Below the pieces are notes generated by a model, which was given only the letters and a program-made list of their open reading frames with translations, made no database searches and had not been told where the DNA came from. Shown in pieces: positions 36,701 to 51,400 of a stretch of DNA of 64,000 nt. The DNA comes from Dirofilaria immitis. Its lineage: Eukaryota > Nematoda > Chromadorea > Rhabditida > Onchocercidae. Each line of letters begins with the position of its first letter. Position 1 is the stretch's first letter. The stretch spans positions 4,900,501 to 4,964,500 of the forward strand of contig JAKNDB010000087.1 in the NCBI GenBank assembly GCA_024305405.1, in the 5' to 3' direction. Made by a program: the position numbers and the translations under genes.

Positions 36701-38629
36701 ATCGGACAAAAGTAAATAGGCGAGATGTTAATTTTAAGCATGATATTACTGACACAATGGATTTCCTAAAAAGAACCGCAGGAAAGAACCCATAAAAGTA
36801 CATATAATTGTCCGTACTAGGATATTTGTTGAATGTATTCTTCATTTTATCTCTCTCATCATACCTGCTTATCATATCAAGGCTGCGAATAGTAAGCTAG
36901 AAGCGGGTAATGGTGAAGATGTTTATGAAAACGAGTTTAAGATAAATAGGCGAAAGCTATTAAAAATAGCTTACAGATCTGCTTTTCGATCGATTTCTAA
37001 TACTTCATTTTTCTAAATATTTTTAATGCCTTCTATGTTCGAACTGTTACTAAACACTGTAGTCTTTTCGTCCATTCATTTAATACAAGCTGTATTACAA
37101 CAACGAAACACCTATTTGATAATATTGCATAGGTGAGATGGAGAAACTTTTATTACAATCAGCTTGCTTCGCAGCTTCATCGTTTCTCCAGTCATTCTTT
37201 ATGCGAAATTAATAACCAACCGACTGTAACTCATATGAAAGAAATGTCCGTCATACCCTACGGCGACAATTCAAATACTTGTCATTATTGCACTTCTTAT
37301 GTTCAAGAAGACGAATGATTAATCGCATTGTTGCATATGGGAAAAATTAAAATGATCAAACATATCAAACGATTACTGATGAACTATTCATATTTTATGC
37401 ATATTCCTATCTATGAATCATGTGAAACATCATTTAGTTACTGTTGTTGTCACATATTTCATTCCATTTCATTTTGAAAATTATTATCTTCCCATCACAA
37501 ACAGCGATAGCTCTTCCATTTGAAACTTACTTTAGGGATTTTGCTACTTCTTACTGTTGCTGCAATGCTTGTTTCACTTGCTTGATACGCAACTATGAAT
37601 CTTATTATTCTGCGCAATTATTCAATTTCTTCTTATCAGCTATATTTTGTCCTTCAACGTTTTTTATCACTAAACACATCAAATATACAAATTTTCTACT
37701 GTTATGTTCGCATAACGTAGGTTTAGCAAAAAATGTCGAAGCATAATAAGATTAAAACAAAATATTATAAAAATTGTTAATTAAGTCAAGAAATCAGATC
37801 GATTAATGACAAATATTGAGCTTTTATTAATAAGATATTTCCATCAAATATTTCAAAACTAATTTCCCATAATTTTGCTTCGGTTTCAAATTTTAACTGC
37901 TAATTTATTCATTGAAATCCTAAAAACCTCTAAGGTTTTGCAAGAATCTTTCAAAGAAAAACAAAATTAGTTTAACAATTTTGCTAAAAAGATAAAATAA
38001 AAAGTTTGCATCTTCTTCTCATCTCGATTCATTTATCACATCTTTCATAAATTACTTTTAACAAAACTATTCTATGAAGAAAACGATAAAATAAGAGTGG
38101 AATAATTGCTTTTACTGTATACAATAACAAGTTAATACTTTTTCATTAAAAATCAAATGAACTTTAAAAGAGCAAACTAATACACACATATGAAATATTA
38201 TTGTATTATGAATGATCATAGAGTGAAAGATTTGAAACTTGAAATGAAGTTCATAACACTTTCAATAATCGATTGTTAATATGTGTTAAAATTATAATAA
38301 GAATTCTCTCATTCTATAAATCGAACAAAAACAATCACTCAAGTAACATGATTTATACTACAGTCGGCTACCAATGACCTGCAGTAAAATTACTCTTTCA
38401 TTAATTAAAAATGGATGCCCGCTGTAAATTTCAGCTATATATACATGATGATAAAACTGAGAGGTCAAAATAGAATTAAATAATTTTTATAGTTTCGATG
38501 AGCCAAACTCATTATTAGACTGCATAGTTCAGATACTTTAAACCAATGATATATCTACAAACCTTGATTATTCCTTCAAATATGATAAAAGAGATAAGCA
38601 AACATTGAGCATTCTCAGAATATCATTTA
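33769..38629. other. Long AT-rich region, upstream of the nPax-like gene
   Basis: Should contain the missing 5' exon(s) and promoter of the nPax-like gene. A minus-strand frame at 34072-34293 and plus-strand frames at 37133-37318 and 37444-37746 are open but lack convincing splice sites or motifs. The block around 37130-37320 has higher GC than its flanks and could be an exon or regulatory element. No assignment is made. Confidence 0.35.
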
Positions 38630-41600
38630 TCAAACAGCAGAAGGTTCACTTCCCGAACCTTCTATCCCTCCCTCATCCTCATCAGCCACAATACTATCCA
38701 CAATACGTGAAAGTCGTTCTAACGAGCTTTTCTTGCCCGTTGTCTTTCCTGAAATTCATTAACTTTTTATAAATTATCTTCAAATATTTTTGCAAATTAT
38801 TTTGATTTAAAAAATTAAATATTTGGACTAGATGTTGAATATAACTATTTGGATTAAATATTGATAACATTTTAGACACATGTGGAAAACATTTTAGATT
38901 AAATTTTTTATCACACTTAACAAAACCAATAAAAGAGACGTTTTAAAAAGTTTCCAGATTTTTGAAAAATAAAACTCATGCGAATATGATCCATCCCTTA
39001 AACGAAGGACCTGTTTAGATAGGAACTTTAGATCAGGTAGGAACAACTGACGCATATTACACTGCCCTTCCAGTTTAATCTCTACTCCACTTAAGCTAAT
39101 ATCTGACTGCCGCCTGAAATTTCTTAAAACTCCACATTCTTTTCTTCTACCCATGTTTTTGTGCTCTCGTACTTCCTGCCCCATTAATTTTAAAAGAACT
39201 TGTTACAGTCTTTTCTCTGTGATGATTTCGTCTGATACCTTTATGCTCCTTCTAGAATCAAATAAATTGATGAATTAAGAACAACTGAAAAATGGAATAG
39301 ATGGATAAAACATCAATCACTGAAGGCTTTAATGCTCGAAGGTGACTGACACCGGCTACAGTATCCAAAATATCCAATTTCTGAGATTTTAGTTGAAATA
39401 GTTAAAATTTTGAGTAAAATAGCTAAATAATCGGAATTTTGCATAAAATAGCTCTGAATAGAAAAAAAAAGAAAGGAAAAATCTATTTCTCCATCATTTT
39501 TGACCTTTCAGAAATGAAATGGGTTTGAGTTCGTTACGTAGAACATGAATGGTACTGCTCAGCAATTGAACTTTAGTAGTAATAAATTTACATCTGACCA
39601 GTTCATATTGAACACAAGCAAGTCTTTATCCATCATGCGAAAAGAAATCTAAGTGAAGGAATGATCTTATTGCAAATTTCTTTCATTTCCGATTACCTCC
39701 GAAAGAATCGAGAAAATTATGATGAAGAACAATTTTATAATGCACAATTATAAAAATTTTAGTATTTGAATTTTTAAGGCATTTTTTTATATAATTGAGG
39801 AGCTAAGATAAATTGTATATTGATCCTTATGATTAATGCAGCGAGGAGATATTTTCGACTTGAAATTATATAAAAATGCTCTCGAAATAGTTGATGGATT
39901 GACTAATCGAATTTTTACGTAAAGTGTGGTTAAAAGACACAGAAGAAGTTTGCTTCTCATAAGCAGATAATATTTTTCAGATATTTTCTCTTTTTGTTTG
40001 ATAAAAGCATACATATCAATAAATGAGAACTAGATGTTTTTATTTCAAAAGATTAGAAGGAAATAGATGATTTCTTGTGCAAAAATAGAAACACAATATC
40101 TTTAAAAAACTCAGGAACCGCTTGATTTGAAAATGTGATTGTATGTTGCATTAGAAGTTAAGGATGACGATAATATTTTGAAAATCAGAACTCACTGATA
40201 GCTTTATTAGTCTAAAAGGCTAAAATAAACTGGTATCGAAAAACAGAATTAATCAGAATTAAATTAAGAATTATAAATTAATCGTTAAAGTCCATCGGGA
40301 TGTTGTATTCTTTTTCACTAAATGAGGGATATTCCAAAAAGGATTAATTAGTTCCCAGATCTTTTATCACATATTTTTGTATCAGATATGACTCGTAATA
40401 AGGCGATTTCAAAATTAAAATCTGAAACTTATGGGTTCGCTTTTAATTACTGAATCTGACTTGCTTCATGAGGGCTTTCGCCGGTGCTTACACTTCCGAA
40501 ATCTTCATTTTCTTCCGTGAATGCACCCATTTTGCCATCGTAGTAAGTTGCCGATGAACCGTTGCTGGGTGTATTATGCACAGACTGCAATTAAAAATTA
40601 TTTATAATTTGACATACATCATCTATTTTTATCATTTTAAAATAAAAAGTTCTTTTAGGCTTGTGATGAATAAGCAGTCTAAATTGTTTATTGTCTCATT
40701 TTAAAATACGATATTTAATTTGATTAAGTTAAATCTAGTAATCATGGATGGAAGAAAACGATTTCAATTGAATTTAATTGTATTATTTTGTTCGGAATTG
40801 TTAAAAACTAATTTATTGGCCATCATTTCATATTCATCCATATGGCATGGAAATCATTTTAAAATTTCTTTCACTTTTAATTCCAAAACGTTATTTATGT
40901 CTTATTAATATATAAAATTTTTGTATATTGGCTTGAAAAAATTGTAAAAGTTTTCTCAGTGTATCGGACAGATATCCCAGCAAATAAATCACTGCCGTAT
41001 CATATCCACAGCTGCTACATTGCAGTAATAAATCTTTCAGCAATGATATTTCTCATATATGACAGAACCAAATTCCTTACAGTAGTTGATTATTTTGATT
41101 TTTGACTTTTTCATTGCCTATCAAACTTAGAGAAAATCATTTATTGCTCAAATTAGTGAGTTTGCTTGAAATCACTCATAGTAGAGAATAATGAAAAGAT
41201 GTTATCCCCTAATATATTTGAAAAGAAACACATTTCGCTTTCTGATTTTCTCTAGAGTACTTCTAGCTATTATTTTATTTAATATCTTTATTCGAGTAAA
41301 TTAAAATTTTATAAATTTAACCAAACGAATTTCTTCAGCAGTTTGTTAAAGATTTGTTTGTAAAAGCGTCTATTAATAATCTTATGATATCGTCGTCCTC
41401 AATCGCTCTAAAAGAGAAATTAAAATAAACTGACAACATAATCCTGGCCATCGTTATCCGACAAATGAATTCCTTGATTAGCAGCCATGATTTTTGTCAT
41501 TTTTCCTTGACTTTGCAGCATATTTTCCAGTTTTGTGATATATTCAATTGCACTTCGCAAGATTTCGACCTAAGATAAAAAAGTTTGGTAACTTTTTCCT

Positions 41601-43506
41601 CGAAAAGTCCATAAAAATAAAAAGTTGAAGGATTAAAAGGCTTCTTGCAATTTTTTGAAAAATCGAGTGAATTTTTAAACTTTACAATCTTAAAATGAGA
41701 CAATGAGACAAAAATGAGAAAACCTTTGGCAATCTCTGATTCGGATTAGGACATGTCCTTTGTTTAACTACTTCAAATGCTTCATTTACTTTGCGCAATC
41801 GTCGTCTTTCGCGCATTGTTGCTGCTTTCCTTCTATCTACTATAATTTTACGATATCACAATACAATTTCAACAACTTATTTGTTTATCTTTTAATAAGT
41901 AAATAACTAAATAAATATGCTATTAAACAGAAAACGGCTACCGAAAACTAAACAATAAATATGCTTATGAAATTTCCAAATTTCATAAGCATTTTAAAAT
42001 TTTGAAGATTGCTGGTAATCGAGATATGAGTAACCAAAAGATCACAATTAAACCGATTTTTAACTAAGCTAATTATTAAATTATATTTGGAATAATTTTA
42101 AAGAACTTACATCTTCGTGGTATTTGTGTATTAGCCTCAGAATGCTGCTGCACAACAGTTGAAGTATTAGCGACATCAGTACCTGCCTGAATTAACTCCA
42201 CATGCGGTTCCGGGATATCACTGGTTGAACCGGCCGCTGCCGAAATTAATTCTAAAGTTTTTCAGAATTTCCTTATCTCCTCGCCTATATTGTAATAGTT
42301 TAAATTTAAAGTCATATATCATTACATTATAAACTTAAACTTTTCTACATCCCGTTGACCAGTAACATATGGTATGAGTTTAATGAGGGTAATGAAATGG
42401 AAAGTAAACTAATGAGGCAAAGCATGTTAGACTTTCACTTTATGTCGCGAAATATTTTCATAAAAGGATAAGTAAAAGTACTTATGTAACTATCACAAAT
42501 CAGTATTATCATATAATCAAAACAACTTTTGTTTTGAAAGATAATTCAATAATTTTTTCGAATTTATTCGTATCTTTGCAAAACTGCCAATTTGATGAAT
42601 TCATTTTAATGAGAAGTATTTACGTTGATATTCGATTTCAAGTTAGATTGAATTTTAATGGAATCAGATAGATCAATAGAGTCGTAAACAACTTTCTGTG
42701 ACAAGCGCAAATTAATAAGAGATTTCACAGTTTTCATTAATATCACAAATTTGAAATTGAATGTATCTGACTTCTTAAAGCAAAATTCAAACTTCAATTT
42801 TTGTAAACAAAACTAAATTCACCCCTCTGTCCTCAATATGTTTCAAAAACATCAATTTGAATAAATAAGCAGAATAAATGAACCGTGCTCTTTAGCATCT
42901 TGTTCCTGCTTGATATCTTTCGTAATTCCAGAATCGGGTCGAACTGATTTTGGAAAATCTAAATTGCTCCGATTTGTCGAAAACGGTGATAAATCTGTAG
43001 TATAGAAGGATGTCGAACCTGCAGTCGGACCATAAGACGGATAATAGGACGGATATCTGTAATATAGGAACTTTTCTGAAATGAAATGAAATAATAAAAC
43101 AATGTTTAAAAAAAAACTAATGATGACAAACATCAATTATTCGCTGATCTGTTCCAAAATAAAGCATTCAAGCCTCTCAATCATGTTCTTCTAATCCAAC
43201 AATAGATTCGATCAATTTATATTTTTGATAAAACCATATGATCAAACGGAAGAGCCCTTAATAAAAATAAGAAGTTGATGTGTTTGTAATTGCTATGTTT
43301 ATTATTATATCTGCTAAAAGTTTAAATGAATAGGATTACCTGTACGGGTCATAAGTTGAAAGGGCATGCGCCGATGAATATTCTCCAAGAGGTGCTGCTT
43401 GAGGTGCAAAAGGTGTTAAAGTTGTAATATCCGGTGCTGAAGTTATTCTTGCTTGCGGTTGTGTATAGCCGTACAACGGATCGTATTGACACCCTTCTGG
43501 GTTCAT
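38630..43506 (-). CDS. hlh-1: MyoD-family bHLH transcription factor HLH-1
   Basis: Nematode MyoD homologue, the body-wall muscle bHLH factor that binds CANNTG E-boxes. Exons on the minus strand: 43340-43506, 42884-43056, 42111-42236, 41724-41839, 41438-41569, 40492-40584, 38630-38748; about 308 aa. The N-terminus is tyrosine/proline-rich ([26 protein letters not shown]). Exon 4 begins with the basic region and helix 1 ([20 protein letters not shown] then [18 protein letters not shown]). Exon 5 gives helix 2 ([18 protein letters not shown]). The last exon carries a MyoD helix III-like motif ([14 protein letters not shown]) and an acidic end. That exon joins exon 6 in phase only if one G is added at its acceptor. 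Without splicing at 40492, exon 6 instead runs to TAA at 40447 (tail HEASQIQ). The start ATG directly abuts a TTTCAG acceptor. Confidence 0.93.
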
Positions 43507-46500
43507 CTGAAATTGAAAAAAATAAATAAATAAATAAATTTTTTGATTCATTGTTTGTTAATCCATTTACTTATTTATTGTTTTGTTTATTCTCTTTATT
43601 CATTCAAGCATTTGTGGGAAATCGTTCCGCAAAATTTGTCTTTTCATACCCGTAACCCATGAATTTTTTCTTTCCCATTTTCTACTGAAAAATACCTAGA
43701 TTTTTTGCCTTGCAACTTGCTGTATAATTAAAATTCTTGCACCAGTCTTCCCATACTTAACATATGCAGTCTTTTTATTTGAAATTAGTATATTTCACAA
43801 AATTAATAAGAATTTTTGATTGTAATAAAATAGTTATGAAACTAACCAAAAGGCGAAAATCGTTCAACATGAATAGTTCTGGAAGCTTGTTTAATTCTTC
43901 TTATTCAAAAAGGCTCTCATTTAAAAATTTTAATTTATTCAAATTAATCGGACAATTAATTAAATATTCATAGAAGAAGTGTTCTTCACCGAGATCATGC
44001 AATCAAACACTGTTAGACAAGGTGGACAGTAACTGAATTAGGACTGTTCATGAAGTGTGATTAAACGAATGCAAGATTGTTCTGAAGTTTCATTCAAAAC
44101 AACGATAGACTAGACTGACAGCAAGGCTTAAGTAAACTAAATTGAATTAAACTAAAACTGAAACTTATACTAGAAATAAGCCAGTTGGCGCGCCATCTGT
44201 GGCAACAGGCAGGGACAGCTGTATCAGCACGCTAAAACTCTAACTTCTTGGCCGAAGAAGCACAAATGTTCCATGGTCAATTGTTGCCGAATTGTGCTTA
44301 AAGGCCAACTGTTGTGCTTATAGTAGTGGTGATGGTGATGATGATGCTGACGCGTATGTATGTGTTAAGCTTCAGTATAAAATAAAATAACTGCATTAGA
44401 GTTCGTAACATCATTATCCCATTCTTATCAATATCATCATCCTTTTCATCAGTATTTACATCCATCCAGGAGACTTACCTTTCAAGCTTTTCACTATCTG
44501 GAAAAGCTGGTGGCTATGCTCCGTGAACAGATTCACTTCTCTTCGGGGAACAATTGGCGTAAATTTCGAGGTGACGAATAAGACAGAAGATGGTTTCGTT
44601 TCGACAGCTGCTACCTTCAGAAACAACAAAAACGTCCACTACCAACAACTGACTTTGGGCCAACTGTTCATTCCTGAAAGAAGGCGAAGCATCTCGAGCT
44701 GATACTTGGCTAACTTTCTAGCTAACTACTGTATTCCGCTCCTCCTCTTTGGAATAAAGTTGCTGAAGTTTGAAAACAAGAGAAATAAGACTCGCTAGAG
44801 ATTATGTAAAACGGAAAGAAATAAAGAAAAAAGGAGTTCCTCCAAGCTATTGTGTAATATGCAGCTATATCGGATCAGCAACAGATATCCCCTAAAATAT
44901 TCAATTCTCTTTATTGTCTTTAACATCAAGCTATCCTATAAAAGATTTTTTTCTAAGACCGACTTTGAAGCGTAATTTTACGATACGACGATAGCTACAA
45001 CGGAACAAAATTTATAGCTTCAAAAGAAATAATTCCAAATAGTGATAAATTATTATCGTTATAGAATCGCACCAGCAGACATATAAATGAACATTACTCA
45101 CAGGTCGCTGCTTGAAGTTGCGTTGAAAAGTTGCTAACAAATGGAGGGAGAGAGGGATAAGCTATATTTGTGATAGAAATGTATCTCATAATTACTTGAT
45201 AGATAATAAACTACTGATAGTTTTATAGTTCAAGGATCCACAGATTCAGCTTCGAGGATATATTGCATGTTTATGTATGATCATTTTTAAAGTAGAAGTT
45301 TAAGATAAAGATCTACTTTCTCTCTTCGTTTAATAATTGCTTCATAGCCAGAAGTCTTCTAATATTAAATATATCATTGATTATTGTGAAAATCATCTAA
45401 ATTACAAGTTTCAACATCTCGAAATATTTGAAACTGTAGACAAGTAATCCAGAAGAATAAAAGTCTACTTGAAGCTATGATTTATCTCCGTAGTATCAAT
45501 GCCGGCAAGCCAGCAGGTATTTGATTTAGTAATATGTCGCAGCGTTGAATATGCATGTATTTATAATTTAAATACTATTTTTAGAGAAAAACTCTATGTG
45601 GAATTATAGAGTTTTGAATATCTAAAATACTTATTTTCTTAAGCGCCTTATGATTTTCAATGTTCAATCCATTTTCTTAAAATCATTCTATTAATCAATA
45701 TTCATAGGTTTATGCTTTATTTTTTCATTTTTTTGCAATTAAATTGATAAATAATCGCTGTTCATTTCAAAAAGTTTGTCAATCATAAACGTAAATCATT
45801 GCGTCGACAATAAGTGAATCCTTGTGCTAGCAAAATCGCAGAATATCAACCAGGTGAATCTTACGAGAGATTTTCATAGTAAATACTCAAGACTGTGAAT
45901 AGTATATGACAGTTGCTTTGAAATAAAATAAATAGTATTGATAAAAGATAAACTACTCATACATCCTTGACTTAAGAAAACTTTGTTATTCATTCTCGTT
46001 TATATTCATTCACATAAGTTGTTCCTGCTGTTGCATGATTTTCTCTATTCTCTTCTTATTATATTTATTACTATTAATAACGTTGCACCTGTCATTCAAC
46101 TTTAAATCGAAGCTTTTTAAAATTTTGAAAAGCATATATATATACAAATGAATAGACTATGATGTTTCGATGGTATTCTGCAAGTTATAAAGTTTCATTT
46201 TTCCTTCTCTCCTAGCTATCTCAAGTTTAGGAAAGTATTTAACAAAATTTCTCGACAAATTTTCCTGAAGTTTTGAAGGACACATTATTTTTCAAAATTT
46301 TTGACTTTTTAATTAACTTTCAATTTATTTAATTCAAATAGCAAAAACCATTTCAATTCATTTTTGAGTTTAATAGATGCATTTACAAACTGATTCCTCG
46401 ACATCACCTCAGAGGACGATATATTTAGTTTTTCTTGACTTTTCTAATTATTTTTCGCTTCTGAAATATGGCAATGAAAAGGAATAGAGCCGATTAAATA

Positions 46501-48428
46501 TTACAATTTATTGCACTGTGCGATGCTCCTGGTACAAAAATGAAGCAAAAGAATCTTTTTGTCGGCATATTAGATGTCACTAAGGATTCCTGTTCGTATT
46601 ACGGTATATTAGCTGTTGAGCTTATGCTTCTGCTTCTGCTCTGAGCGGCATTTTTCTCTGCAATAATGTTGAGATCATTTTCGATAGCGATTAGTTCCAA
46701 ATAAAAATCGGTATAGTTGTTAATTAAGTAGAATTATTTTTAGATGCCATGAATATATTCGTCGCCGAAATGTAGATTAGCTGTTTTTTGGCACAGAATC
46801 TAAAGTAATTCGAGATCGTTATCTTAAGTTTCTTTTAATAAATGTATCTTTGTCTCAGGACTACATCACCTACTATTTTGCTATTTGCCAAATTTGTTCA
46901 AATATTTCGAGAATTTACGAATTTCCAAGAAAGTTTATTTACTAATGTGTTTTGCACGAAAGATTTGAAAATTTGATTCTATTCGGATAGCTACCATGAA
47001 ACTGTTTTAAATAAAATCTCATTAAAGTCTAAGCGGATACATTTTGACACTATGTTTCCAAACGCAATTAATATCTAAACGCTTATAGAGATTTACGTTA
47101 ATACGCCAAAAAAGATGCCGAAAAGTTTATAAGAGTATTTAAATGAGCATATTATCCTATCCTATAACTGTTGATCAATGTGCATATGATCAATAACAAA
47201 TTAAAGAAATGATAATGTTATGATTTCTTATGCTTTTGCTTTTTATTGACTTTAAAATTTTCGCCAACGTTTAATCCATTAAATGGTGGTTAATGACATG
47301 AATGATAATTAAAAGTACTATTAGAAAGCAAATGAGTACATTTAAAATATTCTTTTATTGTAAAGGAATAGGACGAAGGCTTAAATTTCTCAATAAAAAG
47401 TGAGTAAATTTAACTGTGTCACTTTGACTCATCGTTTCCTTATCAATTGAGTGAGGGCATACTTAAATGAAAATCCACCACCACAAATCATCCTGTCGCA
47501 TTAATCTTTTTCTAATTGACCTGAGTCCCTTTCGTCTCTTATTGCTCATTCATACTTGCTAACTTTTGGAATGGAAACTTCTAATGAGGCTATTTCAATA
47601 AAGAACGCTTTGCGGATATTTCACTTATCTTGAAGGATAAGCAATCCAAAGCGATATTTTCGGTTTCAATTCTAATTTTTTTCTTAAGTTAATAAATTTT
47701 GCGAATTGAAAGAAATTAATCATTTATTACTTTTTAAAATTCAGTAAAATAAATTTGCATGAAATTTAAAAATGAGTTGCGAGATGTTTAAATAATACTT
47801 TAAACTTATAAACTTTAATGTTATTTTTTCACAATTTCGTTTCAAGCACTTTCATACTTTGTTCATGAAATCCATAGTAAACATATTGTAATTTCATGAA
47901 AAGGGAGAAGAGTAATTTCTTTTCTTAGTATTTTTCGGAAAAGAAAGATGAAATATATTGATAAAGCTAGTGTTTACCGAAACATATATCATCTCTTCAA
48001 TCAAGTACAGTAAATGTAGATGTAGGAGATTTCATAGTATGTAGGCAGACAATCTGTTTCCATAAATATTAGTGCAAATTTTAATTAACATAATTTCCAA
48101 AATAACTTTATATGCAGTATCTGAATGGTAAACTTCTCTTATCAATATACACAACACAATGCAGTGGAACAAACAATTTAAGTACTTGTCAAATGAATTA
48201 AATTGAGGTTATAATAAGCTTTGAATTTTATAGATCAGCTGACTATTTTATAGCAGTTGAAACAATAAAATCTTTTGGCAGTTTGACTTTAGTAAACCAA
48301 AGAATGAATTTAATAAGATGGGAAAACTTCCTGGAACAGTCCGAAATATGACTTTTGACTCAATAAATAAATTTCATTATAATTTCTTGTCTTCCTGACT
48401 AAGAGCTTCCTGAATATAATATCAACAT
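43507..48428. other. Upstream region of hlh-1 and intergenic DNA
   Basis: No coding exon is supported. The part nearest hlh-1, roughly 44170-44760, is less AT-rich and holds several E-boxes (listed separately). The rest to 48.4 kb is uniform AT-rich sequence and holds the 3' flank of the P450 gene. A short ATATATATA run occurs near 46136. Confidence 0.45.
44170..44760 (-). promoter_or_regulatory. Candidate hlh-1 promoter/enhancer with E-boxes
   Basis: A block of higher GC about 0.7-1.25 kb upstream of the hlh-1 ATG. It contains E-boxes CATCTG (44194-44199) and CAGCTG (44216-44221 and 44605-44610). CAGCTG is the preferred MyoD-type core, and autoregulation of hlh-1 through E-boxes is known in C. 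elegans. The regulatory role here is inferred from position and motif only. Confidence 0.4.
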
Positions 48429-51400
48429 CTAAATCATTCTTTTCTCCACAAGACATTTGTATGGAGGTGGTGAGCTTGTCAAACCGAATAGTCGTTCTGT
48501 TGAAGGATTCGGTTCGTTTGGCGCGGTCCGGAAACGAAATTGTTTCATCAGGTTGGCATAAATAAGGAATAACTCGGCTTTCGCTAATGATTCACCCAAG
48601 CACTGTCGTTTACCGATGGAAAATGGAGAAAATGCATCATATCTTAAAATCTATCATATCAAATAAGTAAACTTCTGAAATTTAACCTTTAAAGAGTTCA
48701 ATACGGATGTTCGAGTAAACGTCTCGATCGTTTTAGCTTTATGAACTATCTTAGACTACCAGAGCTAAAAGATTCTTTATATGTTATCCGATTTCTATTT
48801 TGCGTTATGATTATAATTAACAATAAATATATAGAATCAAAAAAAACTAAGCAAATGCTTAGGTTTTTCAAGGAAATAAATATTACTTTTAAGGGTGCAT
48901 CCATCATCTTCTAGGAAACGTTCGGGACGAAATTCCTGGGTTTTTCAAAATTTATGGGGTCATTCATTGCTATGGAAATTTGTGGGATACAAAGTGTTCC
49001 TGCTGGATAATAATACTTTCCCATGACAATATCTTCCGCCACGGTCCGTAATAAATTAATAGGAAAAATATTTGCGAAACGTTGGATTTCCTGTAAAGAA
49101 AAATATTCTGAAGAGAATTTGCTTGATTTCTCTCAATGAATTAGCGCAGTTTTAATTGACATATGTTTGACTGCATAGAAGTAAGCTTACTCTCTTGTAA
49201 ACGTACTCTTTTAATGAAATTCATTTTTTTAATATTCAAGATTTTCCATTTTCTCAAATTGTCTAAATGTGAGGTTATTCAACTAAAGATACCAAAATAA
49301 AAAAATCGCATATCATTAATAAAATTTCTGCAAAGAAAAGCAATTAACGAAAGCATGAAAACAATTCCACATGAATAGTAGCTATTGTATATGAACATTT
49401 TGGCTTATCAGCAAGAGTAATCCTGCCTTCAATTTCGTCCAACTCATTTTGAACTTTTGTTTGCACATCAGGATGAATTATTGAAAGAAGAAATCCCCAC
49501 TTTAATGTTGTCACTGTTGTTTCCATTCCAGCAAAAAATAGATCCAATAGCAGCATTGTTAACTGCCACTCACTGCAACCAAGAAATGCAAAACGATTCA
49601 GTTTTCAAGTGATAAATAAATGAAATTTTTGCTTATAAAGGTTATGAATCACTTGCCATAGTAAATATCACTGCATGCATAAATAGCTCTGTTTATTGAA
49701 ACTAATTTCAAAATTAATTTTAATTCATTCAAAGGCAAATTTAAACAGCAATAGGTAGAAGAGTGAAATTATTTGCGGAAAAATATTGCTCGATTAAGTG
49801 TTAATACTTTAAAAGAGACTTTAAATTTTGAACTTAATACCCAAAGTATTCATTCGGCTCACCAGCCCTTTTCTGCGATTTATTTCTGATAAATAAGCAT
49901 ATGTGAAATCTGTGATATCCGGAAATTCTTGACAATTGAATATTTTCATATGTGTCTAAATTATCAAACGAGTACTAATTGATCATATAAGTGAGGAATT
50001 GCAGTAATGAATAGAAAAAAATAGTATTAACAAAAACTAGCTCAAGAACTAAGGAATAATACCACTCAGTCATACCTGAACTTCTCTAGAAATGAATTTC
50101 CACAGTTCGTCTCGAAGATTCTTGAATTGTTTCCACTTGTAATTTAAAAATGGTATCCTTGTAGTTGACGGTAATGTTATATACAATCCCATTAGGGGAT
50201 GCATTACCAGTCGAGAATGGAAATCTAATAAGGAATGTAAGAAACTGAATTCCGCACTTCCCTGACAAAATATCTTCAGTTAGTTTAGATCAAATCATTA
50301 AGATGGAATAAAATTGATCATTTCGCAATCAGCTCATTACCTGTGGAAAACGATAACCAAACAACATGTTATTGATGATATTGCCTACACAAACGGCATG
50401 CATTGTGTATAGATCGATTTCCCCGCAGAACACTTCTCTTCAAGATAATCTATGAAAATCTCAACTTCCTTCATGATTTGCTGTTCAATAAGTATCCTAC
50501 CAACTCCAAAATCTCGTAATATTCGAAGCACAAAGCGTCGCTGTTGTTTCCATTTATCACCATCAATTTGAATTATACCATTTGCACCACCTATACTATT
50601 GATACTGCGCAAGGTATGAATAAAATTAAATGAATAGCGAGTAAATTCACGACACATTGCTGTCCTATTAAATTTAATAACAAAGATTTGAAAAATAAAA
50701 AAAGGGGGCACACAGACTGCTACGAAATGTATATATGATTTATGTTCGGCTTTTAGATGATGAAAAATTAAAAAATAAAAATCAATCAATAAAAATCGAA
50801 AAAGATAGAGTTCCTGTATGACAAGCTGTTCCATTTTCTTTCAAAATGATAATAAATTTTCCATGATTATATTTCTTATTCTTATTTAATCATTAAAAAA
50901 TTTATCAATACCATACCCATGAAGAAGTCGGTTGCATAATTTCGCCATCGATTACTGAATATCTCAGCATTACGTATGAAGTATTCCCGCATTGTTCTCA
51001 CATCTGCAACCATTATTAGAGGTATCGGTCCGATCCAAAATGTGATCACATTACCTAAATCATAAAATTCTTTCTTATAAAACGCAAAGAAATATTTTCC
51101 GATTAATTAATTTTACTCAAATGAAAGTCATTTTGGTAAAATGCGAATAATTACATCGCATTTATGATGAGGCCGAATAATCAAATTATTCAAGCAGCGG
51201 TGAAAGACCTCGATGAAACGCAATGTAACCGAATGACAGAATAATTTATTGCGAAAGAGAAAAAAATACGATCATAAATAAAATAATTTATTTATCTATT
51301 ACCTAATTCATAGTTTATTCAATTTCAAAATTTCCATCTAGTAAGTAAGTGCGAATTATTGAGACTGAAGAATTATTGGGAATGTTGTGAATAACGAAGA

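Noticed and set aside
37444..37746. 100-codon + frame, among the longest in the window
   Set aside because: Begins with a non-ATG start, has intron-like composition, and shows no family motif or paired splice sites.
40447..40584. Treating TAA at 40447 as the only end of hlh-1
   Set aside because: A donor at 40492 and the helix III exon at 38630-38748 give a better family match; the early stop is kept only as a possible isoform.
50385..50834. 149-codon minus frame read as one ORF
   Set aside because: Only 50341-50590 is P450 exon; the upstream part is intron read-through and the end is out of frame because of the C-run at 50421-50424.
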